From: Negativicutes bacterium
GTDB taxonomy: Bacteria > Bacillota_C > Negativicutes > Sporomusales_B > JARLHX01
DNA: 35,344 nt
Assembly: GCA_031292015.1 (NCBI GenBank)
Contig: JARLHY010000025.1
Location: forward strand, 1-35,344
Direction of reading: 5' to 3'
This document shows positions 24,546-32,637 of this stretch, piece by piece. The position numbers and the translations under genes are program-made. How positions within the stretch are numbered: the stretch's first letter is position 1; each line of letters starts with the position of its first letter. The notes below the pieces were generated by a model that worked only from the letters and a program-made list of their open reading frames with translations, ran no database searches and had not been told where the DNA came from.

Positions 24546-25283
24546 ATGATGGGTTTATTCCAGGATTATTCGTGGCTGGCTGCCGCCGGCATCACGTTGG
24601 TAGCGTCGTTCCTGCAGTCGCTGACCGGCTTCGGGTTGTCGATTGTCGCAACGCCGCTGCTCGTCAACGTCTACGATCCCAAAGAAGCTGTTATCGTTAT
24701 CCAGCTGCTCAACTTTGCGATTAATACCGCATTTTGCTTTGTTTTACGCAAGTCCGCCGACTGGAAATTCGTGCTGCTGCTTTTCCTGGGAGCCTTGGCC
24801 GGCCAGCCGGTGGGCATGCTAATTTTTCTGGCCGTGCCCAGCAGCATCCTGAAACTGTTCATCAGCTTGCTTATTCTGTTCTTTTTGCTCATCGTGCAGC
24901 TACGCCGCAAACCCATTCAGGAAACCCGGACACGAAGCCTGACCGTCGGCTTCCTGTCCGGCCTTCTCAACGCATCCCTCTCCCTGGCCGGGCCGCCGCT
25001 TATCCTCTATTTGGCCTCAACCAGCCGGGGAAAAGCCTCGGTACGGGCGTCCAGCATCGTTTATTTTACGGTCATCAACTGGACCACTGTTTTCGGCTAC
25101 CTTGTCTCCGGGCAGGATCTGACGTCGGCGGTGACCCACACCGTTTCCCTGTTGCCGGCGGCAGCGGCCGGGCTGGTTTTGGGGTATCTGCTTTTCCCTT
25201 ACCTGTCTCAGAAGATGTTTCAAAAAATAATCTTTGTCATGATGGCCGTTTCCTCGGTGTATACCCTCTACTCCTGTCTGTGA
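24546..25283 (+). CDS. TauE/SafE-family anion permease
   Basis: The 245-residue membrane protein has the TauE fold: the first helix reads LQSLTGFGLSIVATPLL (FG motif) and the second half has SGLLNASLSLAGPPLILYL in place of the usual glycine motif. It is smaller than the other TauE-type protein and only distantly similar. It diverges from the hydrolase-led operon across the shared palindrome, so it is probably co-regulated and may export an anionic end product (sulfite or an organic acid). The ATG at 24546 and one at 24549 are both possible; AAAGG precedes them at some distance. Confidence 0.85.
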   Translation: MMGLFQDYSWLAAAGITLVASFLQSLTGFGLSIVATPLLVNVYDPKEAVIVIQLLNFAINTAFCFVLRKSADWKFVLLLFLGALAGQPVGMLIFLAVPSSILKLFISLLILFFLLIVQLRRKPIQETRTRSLTVGFLSGLLNASLSLAGPPLILYLASTSRGKASVRASSIVYFTVINWTTVFGYLVSGQDLTSAVTHTVSLLPAAAAGLVLGYLLFPYLSQKMFQKIIFVMMAVSSVYTLYSCL

Positions 25284-25342
25284 CCCGGCCCGTCCTTGTT
25301 TTCGCCCAGAGAGCACCATATTTTTCTACCTGCCTGTCAGCA

Positions 25343-25371
25343 AAAAAACAGCGGCATCGCCGCTGTTTTTT
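25343..25371. terminator. Bidirectional intrinsic terminator
   Basis: Stem AAAAAACAGCGGC / GCCGCTGTTTTTT with loop ATC, between the convergent permease and alcohol dehydrogenase genes. Confidence 0.92.
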
Positions 25372-25428
25372 CTATACCTTTCCTTATCCCTCCGGCCGGC
25401 GGCATGGTTGCTCTTGTCCGCCCGGTGC

Positions 25429-26451
25429 CTATTCTTTAAACGTCAGAATAACCTTGCAGGTGTGATCCGGATCCTGCTCGATCAGGGAAAAAGCCTTCTT
25501 TACATCAAGGAAATCAAATTCGTGGGAAATGAGCGGCAGCGTTTTCACCTCGCCCTTGGCGAACCAGTCGATGACTTCGGGAAATTTGTTCGCATGCAGC
25601 CTTGATCCGCGGATATCCAGTTCTCTTTTCGTGATCGGCAGCTCGGGAATCTTTGCCGCCTCCGGGTTAAAACCGATGATCACGATGCGCGCCGCTGTCC
25701 CGGTGAGCTCGACAGCCTGCTCAAAAAGTTCCGGCAGTCCCACCGCATCGATGGCTACCGACATCCCTTCCCCGTTGGTGAACCGGCGCACTTCTTCCGC
25801 CAGGTTCTGCTCTTTGCTGTTTACAACAGCGTCCGCGTCCAGTTTGCCGGCCAGAGCCAGGCGATTGGCAGAGATATCGGTGATCATGACCCTGGCACCT
25901 TTCCGTTTGGCGGCCTGCAGCGTCACCAGACCGATCGGTCCCGCGCCCATGATCAGGACATCGTCGTCTTTTGCCACTTCACCGCGGGCCGTCATCTGGG
26001 CGGCGATGGTGTACGGCTCGATCAGCACCGCCTCCCGCCAGGGAATCCCGGCCGGAATTTTGAGAACATTGGCGGCCGGCAGCGCTACATATTCCGCGCA
26101 GCCGCCTTCCGCGCCCACCCCCATGCAGCGCAGCTGGGCGCACACATTCTGGCGCTTGGTGCGGCAAGCCCGGCAGTTGCCGCAGCTTTGCACCGGATCC
26201 ATAACGGCATGGTCGCCTGCCGTCAGATGGCTTACCGCCGAACCGACGGCGATGATTTCGCCCACCACTTCATGCCCAAAAACCCGCGGATAGACGAAGG
26301 TGGCCAGCGACCCGTGATAGCCGTGAACATCGGACCCGCAGATACCGACAGCCCGTACTTTCATCAAAACGCTCTTTTCGTCCGGCAGGGCCGGAATTGG
26401 CCGTTCGACCAGTTCCATCTGGCGCGGGCCGGTAATGACCGCAGCTTTCAT
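25429..26451 (-). CDS. Zinc-dependent medium-chain alcohol dehydrogenase (sorbitol/threonine dehydrogenase type)
   Basis: The 340-residue protein has catalytic zinc ligands C38 and H60-E61, structural zinc cysteines C90, C93, C96 and C104, and a Rossmann motif GAGPIGLVTLQAAK (about 172-185). It oxidises a polyol or secondary alcohol with NAD(P). It is the last gene after LivF on the same strand, so its substrate is probably what the Liv-type importer brings in. The ATG at 26451 has GGGGGG seven bases upstream; the in-frame ATG at 26466 is less likely. Confidence 0.93.
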   Translation of the reverse strand: MKAAVITGPRQMELVERPIPALPDEKSVLMKVRAVGICGSDVHGYHGSLATFVYPRVFGHEVVGEIIAVGSAVSHLTAGDHAVMDPVQSCGNCRACRTKRQNVCAQLRCMGVGAEGGCAEYVALPAANVLKIPAGIPWREAVLIEPYTIAAQMTARGEVAKDDDVLIMGAGPIGLVTLQAAKRKGARVMITDISANRLALAGKLDADAVVNSKEQNLAEEVRRFTNGEGMSVAIDAVGLPELFEQAVELTGTAARIVIIGFNPEAAKIPELPITKRELDIRGSRLHANKFPEVIDWFAKGEVKTLPLISHEFDFLDVKKAFSLIEQDPDHTCKVILTFKE

Positions 26452-26538
26452 ACTGAATCCCCCCATGGTCCTGGGAAAAGGTCGTTATCTTACCCAGGGC
26501 GATTTTCATTGCAGCCTTGCTTCGGCGTTGAAAGGTTG

Positions 26539-27243
26539 TTACAGCCCCAGGTACGCTTTGCGAAGATCCTCATTGGTGCTCAGCTCGGCACTCATTCCCT
26601 GCAGCACCGTTTCCCCGGTTTCAACGACATAACCTCTGTTGGCTATCTCCAGCGCGTACAGGACATTTTGCTCGACCAGCAGGATCGAAGTGCCGAGTTT
26701 GTTGATTTTGACGATCGCCTCAAATATTTTTTCGACAATGATCGGCGCCAGTCCCAAGGACGGCTCATCCAGCATCAGGATTTTCGGCTGAGCCATCAGC
26801 CCCCGCCCCACCGCGCACATCTGCTGCTCGCCGCCGGAAAGGGTGCCGGCCAGCTGGCTTTTTCGCTCCGCCAGGCGGGGAAACAGTTCGTAAACCATCT
26901 CCAGAGTCTGGGCTCGCTGCCGTTTGCCTTCCTCGGAGTACGAACCGATCAGCAGATTATCGAGCACCGTCATGAACGGAAACAGCTTTCTTCCTTCCGG
27001 GACCTGGACAATACCTTTGTTGACCCGTTCGTAAGCCGGCAGTCCCTGCAAATTTTCGCCGCAGAAAGTCACCTCGCCTGCTCTTTGGTCAGTCAGGCCC
27101 GAAATCGTGTTGATGGTCGTGGACTTGCCGGCGCCGTTGGCCCCGAGCAGTGCGACGATCTCTCCGGCCCCGACTTCGAGGGAGACCGACCGGAGGGCTT
27201 CAAAGTTGCCGTAATAGACATTCAAATTACTCACTTTAAGCAT
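26539..27243 (-). CDS. livF: Liv-type ABC importer ATPase LivF
   Basis: The 234-residue subunit has Walker A GANGAGKST, signature LSGGE, Walker B ILMLDEP and the switch region reading VEQN (Gln in place of His), a common feature of LivF proteins. It pairs with LivG to power HAAT-family uptake. The start overlaps the livG stop by eight bases. The substrate may not be an amino acid, because the operon has a LacI-type regulator and an alcohol dehydrogenase. Confidence 0.95.
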   Translation of the reverse strand: MLKVSNLNVYYGNFEALRSVSLEVGAGEIVALLGANGAGKSTTINTISGLTDQRAGEVTFCGENLQGLPAYERVNKGIVQVPEGRKLFPFMTVLDNLLIGSYSEEGKRQRAQTLEMVYELFPRLAERKSQLAGTLSGGEQQMCAVGRGLMAQPKILMLDEPSLGLAPIIVEKIFEAIVKINKLGTSILLVEQNVLYALEIANRGYVVETGETVLQGMSAELSTNEDLRKAYLGL

Positions 27244-27964
27244 GGGCTCTCTCCCCGAGATAAGATTTGATGACCGCAGGATCGTGCACGATCTCTTCCG
27301 GCCGGCCTTCGGCGATCATATTGCCCTGATTCATCACATAAATCCGGTCTGACAGGCTCATGATCGCCTTCATGACATGCTCGATAATCAGGATCGTTAT
27401 CCCTTTTTCGCGGATACTTCGTACCAGATCGATGACTTTGCCGCTTTCCACCGGATTGAGTCCGGCCATGACCTCATCCAGCAGCAGCAGGTTGGGCTTA
27501 GTCGCCAGAGCCCGGGCCAATTCCAGGCGCTTGAGCTGCGGCAGGTTCAGCTCCTTGCCGATGACGTCCTGCCGGTTGATCAGCCCTACGAAATCCAGTA
27601 CCTCCAAAGCCTTATCCTTAGACTCGTTTGTTCGCGGCGACCGCAAAAAGGCGCCTACCATGACATTTTCCAGTACAGTCAGTTCGGTGAACGGCTTTAC
27701 GATCTGATAGGTTCGCGTGATTCCCAGGTCGCAGATGCGGTAGGGAGGCAACCCCTGAATTTCTGCCTGCTGGTAAACGACCTTGCCTGCGCTCGGCCGC
27801 AGGTCGCCGGCGATAACGTTGAAGAGGGTTGTTTTGCCGGCGCCGTTGGCGCCGATCAGGCCGATGATTTCATTTCTCCTGATATGGAGATTGGCGTTAT
27901 TGACAGCAACCAAACCGCCGAATTTTTTCGTGACCCCCTCAACGGACAGTAACTGTTCGCTCAT
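27236..27964 (-). CDS. livG: Liv-type ABC importer ATPase LivG
   Basis: The 242-residue subunit has Walker A GANGAGKT, Walker B LLLLDEV and switch His (IIEHVMKAIM) intact. The signature reads LNLPQ, not LSGGQ, a variant seen in some LivG relatives. With LivF's VEQN this gives a natural asymmetry between the two ATP sites. GGGGGTGA precedes the ATG at 27964. The C-terminal region (about 200-242) is the LivG-specific tail, ending AVIKSYLGERAHA. Confidence 0.95.
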   Translation of the reverse strand: MSEQLLSVEGVTKKFGGLVAVNNANLHIRRNEIIGLIGANGAGKTTLFNVIAGDLRPSAGKVVYQQAEIQGLPPYRICDLGITRTYQIVKPFTELTVLENVMVGAFLRSPRTNESKDKALEVLDFVGLINRQDVIGKELNLPQLKRLELARALATKPNLLLLDEVMAGLNPVESGKVIDLVRSIREKGITILIIEHVMKAIMSLSDRIYVMNQGNMIAEGRPEEIVHDPAVIKSYLGERAHA

Positions 27965-27975
27965 ATCGTCACCCC

Positions 27976-28971
27976 CTACTTCGCTGCTTCGGCTTTGCGG
28001 CTCACTTTAAGCCCTTTTAGCCGGTCGCTGGCGTACTTGTAAATCCCCTCAGGCAGATAATACACGATGATCATCAGGGCCAGGCCGTAGATAATGACCG
28101 GCAGAGCCGCCAGTTCACCGCTGATATGAGCCCTCGCCGCCTCGGCGATGGGCACGAGAATGAAAGCGCCGATGACCGGGCCCATCACCGTCCCCTGTCC
28201 GCCCACCAGGGCGACAATCGCCATCTCCAGCGACAAATCGAAGCCAAGCAGACGCTGCGGATCGATGAAAAGGATGAACTGGGCGTAAAAGGTTCCGCCG
28301 AGGGCGGTGAAGAAGACGCTGACCGTCTGGGCGATAAGTTTGTAGCGGGTCACATTTACCCCCAGCGAGTTGGCCGCTTCCTGGTTGGTCCTGATCGCCG
28401 CCAGATAATATCCCATCTTCGAGCCTTTGATATAATGGGACACCGCAACAACAACAACCAGCATCACCAGAATGATATAGAAATAGGGGGTCTTGCTGAG
28501 AAACTCCATATTGACCAGATTGTCGCCCCGCCAGGGAACCGACAGCCCCTGGGCCCCTCTGATGTCGAAGCCCAGTACGCTCTGATTCGCCAGCACCAAT
28601 ATTCGCAACACACTGAGCAAAGCTATCGTAGCCAGGGTAAAGTAAGTCCCCCGCAGCTTAAAACAGGGATAGCCGATCAAAAGACCAAAAATGACGGCCA
28701 TACCTCCGCCGACCAGCATTCCCAGCCAAGGCGTCAGCTGATAGCTGATAAACAGTACCGTGGAGGTATAGGCGCCGATTCCCGCGAAAGCGGCGTGGCC
28801 GAGCGACATCTGCCCCGCGAAACCGCTGACTATATTCCAGGACGTTCCCCAGTAGGCGAAAAGCATGATAATGATAAAGATCTGGAGAAAATACGGATCG
28901 TCGTCATATACCGGTATCAACGCAAGCAGGAGCAGTATCGCCGCCAGAATAGCCTTCTGCATTTTTCCCAT
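27976..28971 (-). CDS. livM: Liv-type ABC importer permease LivM
   Basis: The 331-residue membrane protein has about 9-10 segments, with the family motifs FAGQMSLGHAAFAGIGAY (about 50-67) and the coupling-loop region AANSLGVNVTRYKLIAQTVS. It forms the channel with LivH. AGGAG lies nine bases before the ATG at 28971. It follows livH after 29 bases in the operon. Confidence 0.95.
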   Translation of the reverse strand: MGKMQKAILAAILLLLALIPVYDDDPYFLQIFIIIMLFAYWGTSWNIVSGFAGQMSLGHAAFAGIGAYTSTVLFISYQLTPWLGMLVGGGMAVIFGLLIGYPCFKLRGTYFTLATIALLSVLRILVLANQSVLGFDIRGAQGLSVPWRGDNLVNMEFLSKTPYFYIILVMLVVVVAVSHYIKGSKMGYYLAAIRTNQEAANSLGVNVTRYKLIAQTVSVFFTALGGTFYAQFILFIDPQRLLGFDLSLEMAIVALVGGQGTVMGPVIGAFILVPIAEAARAHISGELAALPVIIYGLALMIIVYYLPEGIYKYASDRLKGLKVSRKAEAAK

Positions 28972-29000
28972 AGAATGTTACTCCTTTCTCGCCCCTGCGC

Positions 29001-29879
29001 TCAGGATTGCTCGATGCCGAATAAGCCTGACGGCTTGATCAGCAAAACGGCGACGAACAACACAAATACCAGAATCTCGGCATAGGCCGGGGAAATGAAC
29101 TGGGTGCCCACCGCTTCGACGACGCCGATGAGCAGGCCGCCGTAGAAGGCGCCCTTCACGCTCCCGATTCCGCCCAGTACGACGATAATAAACGAACGCA
29201 AACCAAAGACGCCGCCCACAGTGGGGAAAATATAATAGAAAGGAACAAGCAGCGCTCCGGCGATGCCTACCAGGGCCGATCCGATTCCGAAAGCGATGCA
29301 GTAGATCTTCTTTTCGTTGATCCCCATCAGTTTCGCGGTGTTCCTGTCCTGGGAAGTCGCCCGGATGGCCCGTCCCGTCTCGGTCTTTGTCAGCAGCCAG
29401 AATACCAGTGCCGTGCACAGGATCGAAATAATGAAAGCGTACAGCCTTGGCAGCGAAATAATCATCGCCCCGATATTAAACGTGGCGCCGGTGTAACTGG
29501 TGGTTACCGCCCGGGCGTCGGCACCGAACGCCACCAGGGCCACATTCTGCAAAATCAGTCCGAGCCCGGCTGTAAACAACAATATGCTGAGCGGTTCGCG
29601 GGTCTTTTCCCGCACCAACATCGTGTTGAGCGGATACTTCTGAAAAAGGTAGCCTGCGGCGAACAGCGCCGGTGCGATGATAAACGCGGCCAGGTACGGG
29701 TTCATACCCAGGAGGGTAATCAGCCAATAACTGAGGTACATTCCCACCATCAGGAATTCACCATGGGCGAAATTGATAATGCGCATAACGCCGAAAATCA
29801 GGCTCAAGCCAATGGCTACCAGACTGTATATCCCGCCCATCAGCACCCCGCTGACAGCTGCCTGAACAATTGCTTCCAA
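29001..29879 (-). CDS. livH: Liv-type ABC importer permease LivH
   Basis: The 292-residue membrane protein has about eight segments with GVMRIINFAHGEFLMVGMY (about 29-47), typical of LivH, and RATSQDRNTAKLMGIN, the loop contacting an ATPase. It begins with TTG at 29879; GGAGG lies seven bases upstream, which settles the start. It follows livK, separated by a 21-bp hairpin (29921-29966). Confidence 0.95.
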   Translation of the reverse strand: MEAIVQAAVSGVLMGGIYSLVAIGLSLIFGVMRIINFAHGEFLMVGMYLSYWLITLLGMNPYLAAFIIAPALFAAGYLFQKYPLNTMLVREKTREPLSILLFTAGLGLILQNVALVAFGADARAVTTSYTGATFNIGAMIISLPRLYAFIISILCTALVFWLLTKTETGRAIRATSQDRNTAKLMGINEKKIYCIAFGIGSALVGIAGALLVPFYYIFPTVGGVFGLRSFIIVVLGGIGSVKGAFYGGLLIGVVEAVGTQFISPAYAEILVFVLFVAVLLIKPSGLFGIEQS

Positions 29880-29920
29880 GCGAATTCCTCCCCGTGATGG
29901 CGAAAGTGTTCATGTCGAAT

Positions 29921-29966
29921 TCTTTTGGGAGTCTCCCTTCACTGCTGAAGGGAGACTCCCAAAAGA
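29921..29966. other. Perfect 21-bp hairpin between livK and livH
   Basis: The left arm 29921-29941 pairs exactly with 29946-29966 around a CTGC loop. It starts 10 bases past the livK stop. No U-tract follows on the minus strand, so it probably stabilises the livK message rather than simply terminating it. Confidence 0.7.
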
Positions 29967-29976
29967 CAAAATAAAG

Positions 29977-31254
29977 TTACTTGCGGTCGTCCCAGCTGGG
30001 GATCGGCCAGGTCAGTTTAACATCTTTGGGAGCCGTGTCGAAAGGCCACACCATCCGGAACTTGCCGTTTTGAACCTGGGTGATGATCTGGCGGGCGTAG
30101 ACGTTTTGGCTCTTCATGCCCCTGACTTCCTGGTTGAATTTGATGCCTTCATACGGATGCAGCGACAGGGCGACATGATTGCCCTTGATATCCGTGGCGT
30201 CAAGCGCTGCTTTGATTGCCTCAGGCTTCACGCTGGCGGCCCGCTCGATGGCGTCGAACAGAACCATGGCCGACATCCAGGCGTTGGCCGAATACTCGCT
30301 GAAATCACTGCCGTATTTGGCCTTGTACTCGTCATTGAGCTTTTTGGATCCTTCCGGTTTGCCGCCGAGGATGTCGGTCTCCCAGCCGGAGAGGGTCATG
30401 ACATACTCAGCTGACTTGCCGGCTTTCTCGACGAAGGCCGGAGCCGAAAATCCGCCGCCCCCTGCGAGAATGGCGCTGTTCAGCTTCATTTCCGCCGCCG
30501 TTCTTGTGAATAGCAGGGCGTCGTTCAGGTAGGACATCGGGATGACAACCTCGGGATTCACGCTCTTAAGTTTAACGACGACTGAAGTCATGTCGGCGGT
30601 GTTGGCAGGATAGTCGAGGGCCGCCACCACTTCAATCCCAGCTTCCTTGGCCACCTGCTTGAGCGCCTCGGCTGAAGAGCTGCCCCAGTCGGTGCTCTCG
30701 TAAACCAGCGCTATATTTTTGACCGGCTTGCCGGTTTTCTTGCCAAGATCAGTCAGGAACCCGATCAGGTCGATAGCGTTCCCCGACGAACTCTGATTGG
30801 CCCGGAAAACATACTTGTAGCCTTTTTGCATAATGCCGTCAGCCACCGCGTTGGTCAGCATGTACGGCATGGAGTATTTTTCCGCCACTTCGGCGGTAGG
30901 GGCCGCTACGTTGCTGTTGTAAGGCCCCAACAGGGCCTGGACTTTTTCTTTGACGATCAGCCGCTCGATCTCGGTTACGCCTGTTTCCGGCTTGCCGGCC
31001 GAATCGGCGTAGATCGGCACGATTTTGGCGCCGCCCAGCGACTTGATGCCGCCGTTGGCGTTGATGGTATTGATGGCAAGCTCGATGCCGTTTTTAGCCA
31101 GCTTGCCCATCTCTGCCGATGACCCGGTCAGCGGCAGCACGATCCCGATCTTCACTTCTTTGCTGTCCGCGCTGGCGGCCGGTTTGTTGCTGGAACAGCC
31201 CACCAGCGACAGGACCATTGCCATCACCAGCAGCAGGACTATCGTTTTTTTCAT
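29977..31254 (-). CDS. livK: Liv-type ABC importer substrate-binding lipoprotein (LivK-like)
   Basis: The 425-residue protein has a lipoprotein signal peptide (lipobox LVGC, C20) and a type I periplasmic-binding fold: IGIVLPLTGSSAEMGKLAKNGIELA, then VQALLGPYNSNVAAPTAEVAEKY. Such proteins bind amino acids, amides, urea or aromatic acids. Here the LacI-type regulator and the alcohol dehydrogenase of the operon suggest a polyol, amino alcohol or other neutral/zwitterionic substrate, but this is inference. GGGGAA lies before the ATG at 31254. It is the first gene of the operon. Confidence 0.93.
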   Translation of the reverse strand: MKKTIVLLLVMAMVLSLVGCSSNKPAASADSKEVKIGIVLPLTGSSAEMGKLAKNGIELAINTINANGGIKSLGGAKIVPIYADSAGKPETGVTEIERLIVKEKVQALLGPYNSNVAAPTAEVAEKYSMPYMLTNAVADGIMQKGYKYVFRANQSSSGNAIDLIGFLTDLGKKTGKPVKNIALVYESTDWGSSSAEALKQVAKEAGIEVVAALDYPANTADMTSVVVKLKSVNPEVVIPMSYLNDALLFTRTAAEMKLNSAILAGGGGFSAPAFVEKAGKSAEYVMTLSGWETDILGGKPEGSKKLNDEYKAKYGSDFSEYSANAWMSAMVLFDAIERAASVKPEAIKAALDATDIKGNHVALSLHPYEGIKFNQEVRGMKSQNVYARQIITQVQNGKFRMVWPFDTAPKDVKLTWPIPSWDDRK

Positions 31255-31390
31255 GTTGTTCCCCTCTCTCCTCGCGTTGCGTAATTGACCCTTTCAGAAT
31301 CCGGCATCCTCCGGCCTATCACAGGCTATTCCGAACAACATCCCCCCCACTAGCGCAACATCCGCTGAATTCCCAGGTCTTCTATGATAT

Positions 31391-31404
31391 CGGAATCGAT
31401 TCCG
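31391..31404. promoter_or_regulatory. LacI-family operator upstream of livK
   Basis: CGGAATCGATTCCG is a perfect 14-bp palindrome with the central CG typical of LacI-family operators. On the minus strand a TATCAT (31384-31389) just after it could be the -10 of the livK promoter, placing the operator in the -35/-10 spacer. A nearly identical site lies ahead of the regulator gene. The rest of 31255-31414 shows no gene. Confidence 0.65.
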
Positions 31405-31414
31405 GTGCGAAAAA

Positions 31415-32425
31415 TCATTGTTTCACCGGTCCGGTAGTATCGCGCACCTTGAGTTCCACAGGCAGAATGCTTTTTTGCACCGGATAGCCGTCCTCCAGGA
31501 ACTGGATCAGCATCCGGCAGGCTTCGGCCCCCTTCCGGTTCGCCGGCTGGCCGATGGTTGTCAGCGGCGGTTCGATATATTCCGCCATCGGAATATTGTC
31601 AAAACCGATGACCGAAACATCGCCGGGAACGGCATACCCTTCGCTTTGCAGCGCTTTTATGACGCCGATCGCCATCATGTCGGCGGCAGCGAAAAAAGCG
31701 GTCGGTTTTTCCTCCAGCACCAGCAGTTCCTTCGCTGCCGTAAATCCGCTCTCGATGGAATTGTCGCCGAATTTTATGTACTGGCTCTGATAAGGCAGAT
31801 CATTCTGGATAAGGCCGAGCTTATAGCCGGCCAGACGGTCTTCATGGCTCACGAGAAACTTGGGCCCGGTAATGATGGCGATCCTGCGGTGACCCAGTGA
31901 AACCAGATGATCGACCGCCAGCATGGCCCCGTGCGAATTGTCGACATCCACATAGTTCAAGGACTTGGCGCTCGGAATCTTCGCAGTCGCCACATAAGGG
32001 ATGCCAACATCGTTGAACCGGTCGAAAAGATCATAGTTATCGGCGCTGGGACTGACGATGATGAAGCCGGCCACTCTTTTCTGCTTGAAGATCGATATAT
32101 ATTCGCTATTGTCGCGATAGCTGCAGTTGAGGATGAAGTAGCCTTCGCGGGCCGCTTCCGCCAGTATCCCCCGCATAACTTCGGCATAAAACGGATTGGT
32201 GAACACCGAATCATATTCATAGGGAATAATCAGGCCGAGGGTATTGGTTTTTTTCGTTTTATTCCCGGTGGCGAAAACACTTGGATAAAAGTCGTACTCC
32301 TTGATGACCTCCAGAACCTTTTCCCTTGTCTCTTTATTCACATCCGGCTTATTGTTCAGAACGCGCGAGACGGTTGTCCTGGAAACACCGGCCAGTTTGG
32401 CAATACTGTTGATCGTAATATCCAT
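31415..32425 (-). CDS. LacI-family transcriptional regulator of the liv operon
   Basis: The 336-residue protein has an N-terminal helix-turn-helix and hinge (TINSIAKLAGVSRTTVSRVLNNKPDVNKETREKV, residues about 4-37) and a periplasmic-binding-like effector domain (about 62-330, with DVDNSHGAMLAVDHLVSLGHRRIAIITG). It ends 160 bases before livK on the same strand. It should repress both its own gene and the liv operon through CGGAATC-type palindromes until its sugar- or polyol-like inducer binds. Confidence 0.93.
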   Translation of the reverse strand: MDITINSIAKLAGVSRTTVSRVLNNKPDVNKETREKVLEVIKEYDFYPSVFATGNKTKKTNTLGLIIPYEYDSVFTNPFYAEVMRGILAEAAREGYFILNCSYRDNSEYISIFKQKRVAGFIIVSPSADNYDLFDRFNDVGIPYVATAKIPSAKSLNYVDVDNSHGAMLAVDHLVSLGHRRIAIITGPKFLVSHEDRLAGYKLGLIQNDLPYQSQYIKFGDNSIESGFTAAKELLVLEEKPTAFFAAADMMAIGVIKALQSEGYAVPGDVSVIGFDNIPMAEYIEPPLTTIGQPANRKGAEACRMLIQFLEDGYPVQKSILPVELKVRDTTGPVKQ

Positions 32426-32455
32426 ACGGCGATAACTACCTCATCAAGAATTTAT

Positions 32456-32469
32456 CGGAATCAATTCCA
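32456..32469. promoter_or_regulatory. LacI-family operator upstream of the regulator's own gene
   Basis: CGGAATCAATTCCA differs at two of 14 positions from the livK-side site and keeps GGAAT/ATTCC. It is 31 bases before the regulator start, fitting autoregulation. Confidence 0.6.
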
Positions 32470-32583
32470 GAAATAATATTTTTACTTTTCTCCATTTTCA
32501 GTTAAATACCTTTTAATCTTCTTAAATTTTTTTATCAACAGCAGATAGCCTCATCCCGGGCCATCCTTAGCCAGGCGAAATAA

Positions 32584-32606
32584 AAACAGCGGCCCCGCCG
32601 CTGTTT
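32584..32606 (-). terminator. Intrinsic terminator of the chemotaxis receptor gene
   Basis: Stem AAACAGCGGC / GCCGCTGTTT with loop CCC, 32 bases past the receptor stop, with a T-rich tract on the minus strand. The core is the same as at 13348-13374. Confidence 0.85.
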
Positions 32607-32637
32607 CCCTGTACTCCCCTATTTCGATAACAACTTC

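Noticed and set aside
26188..27270. 360-codon plus-strand frame opposite the alcohol dehydrogenase and livF genes
   Set aside because: It spans two real genes in antisense and lacks motifs.
27236..27964. LivG signature LNLPQ as a novel defect
   Set aside because: Similar variants occur in LivG relatives and LivF's VEQN is a common family trait, so it is noted only as a parallel.
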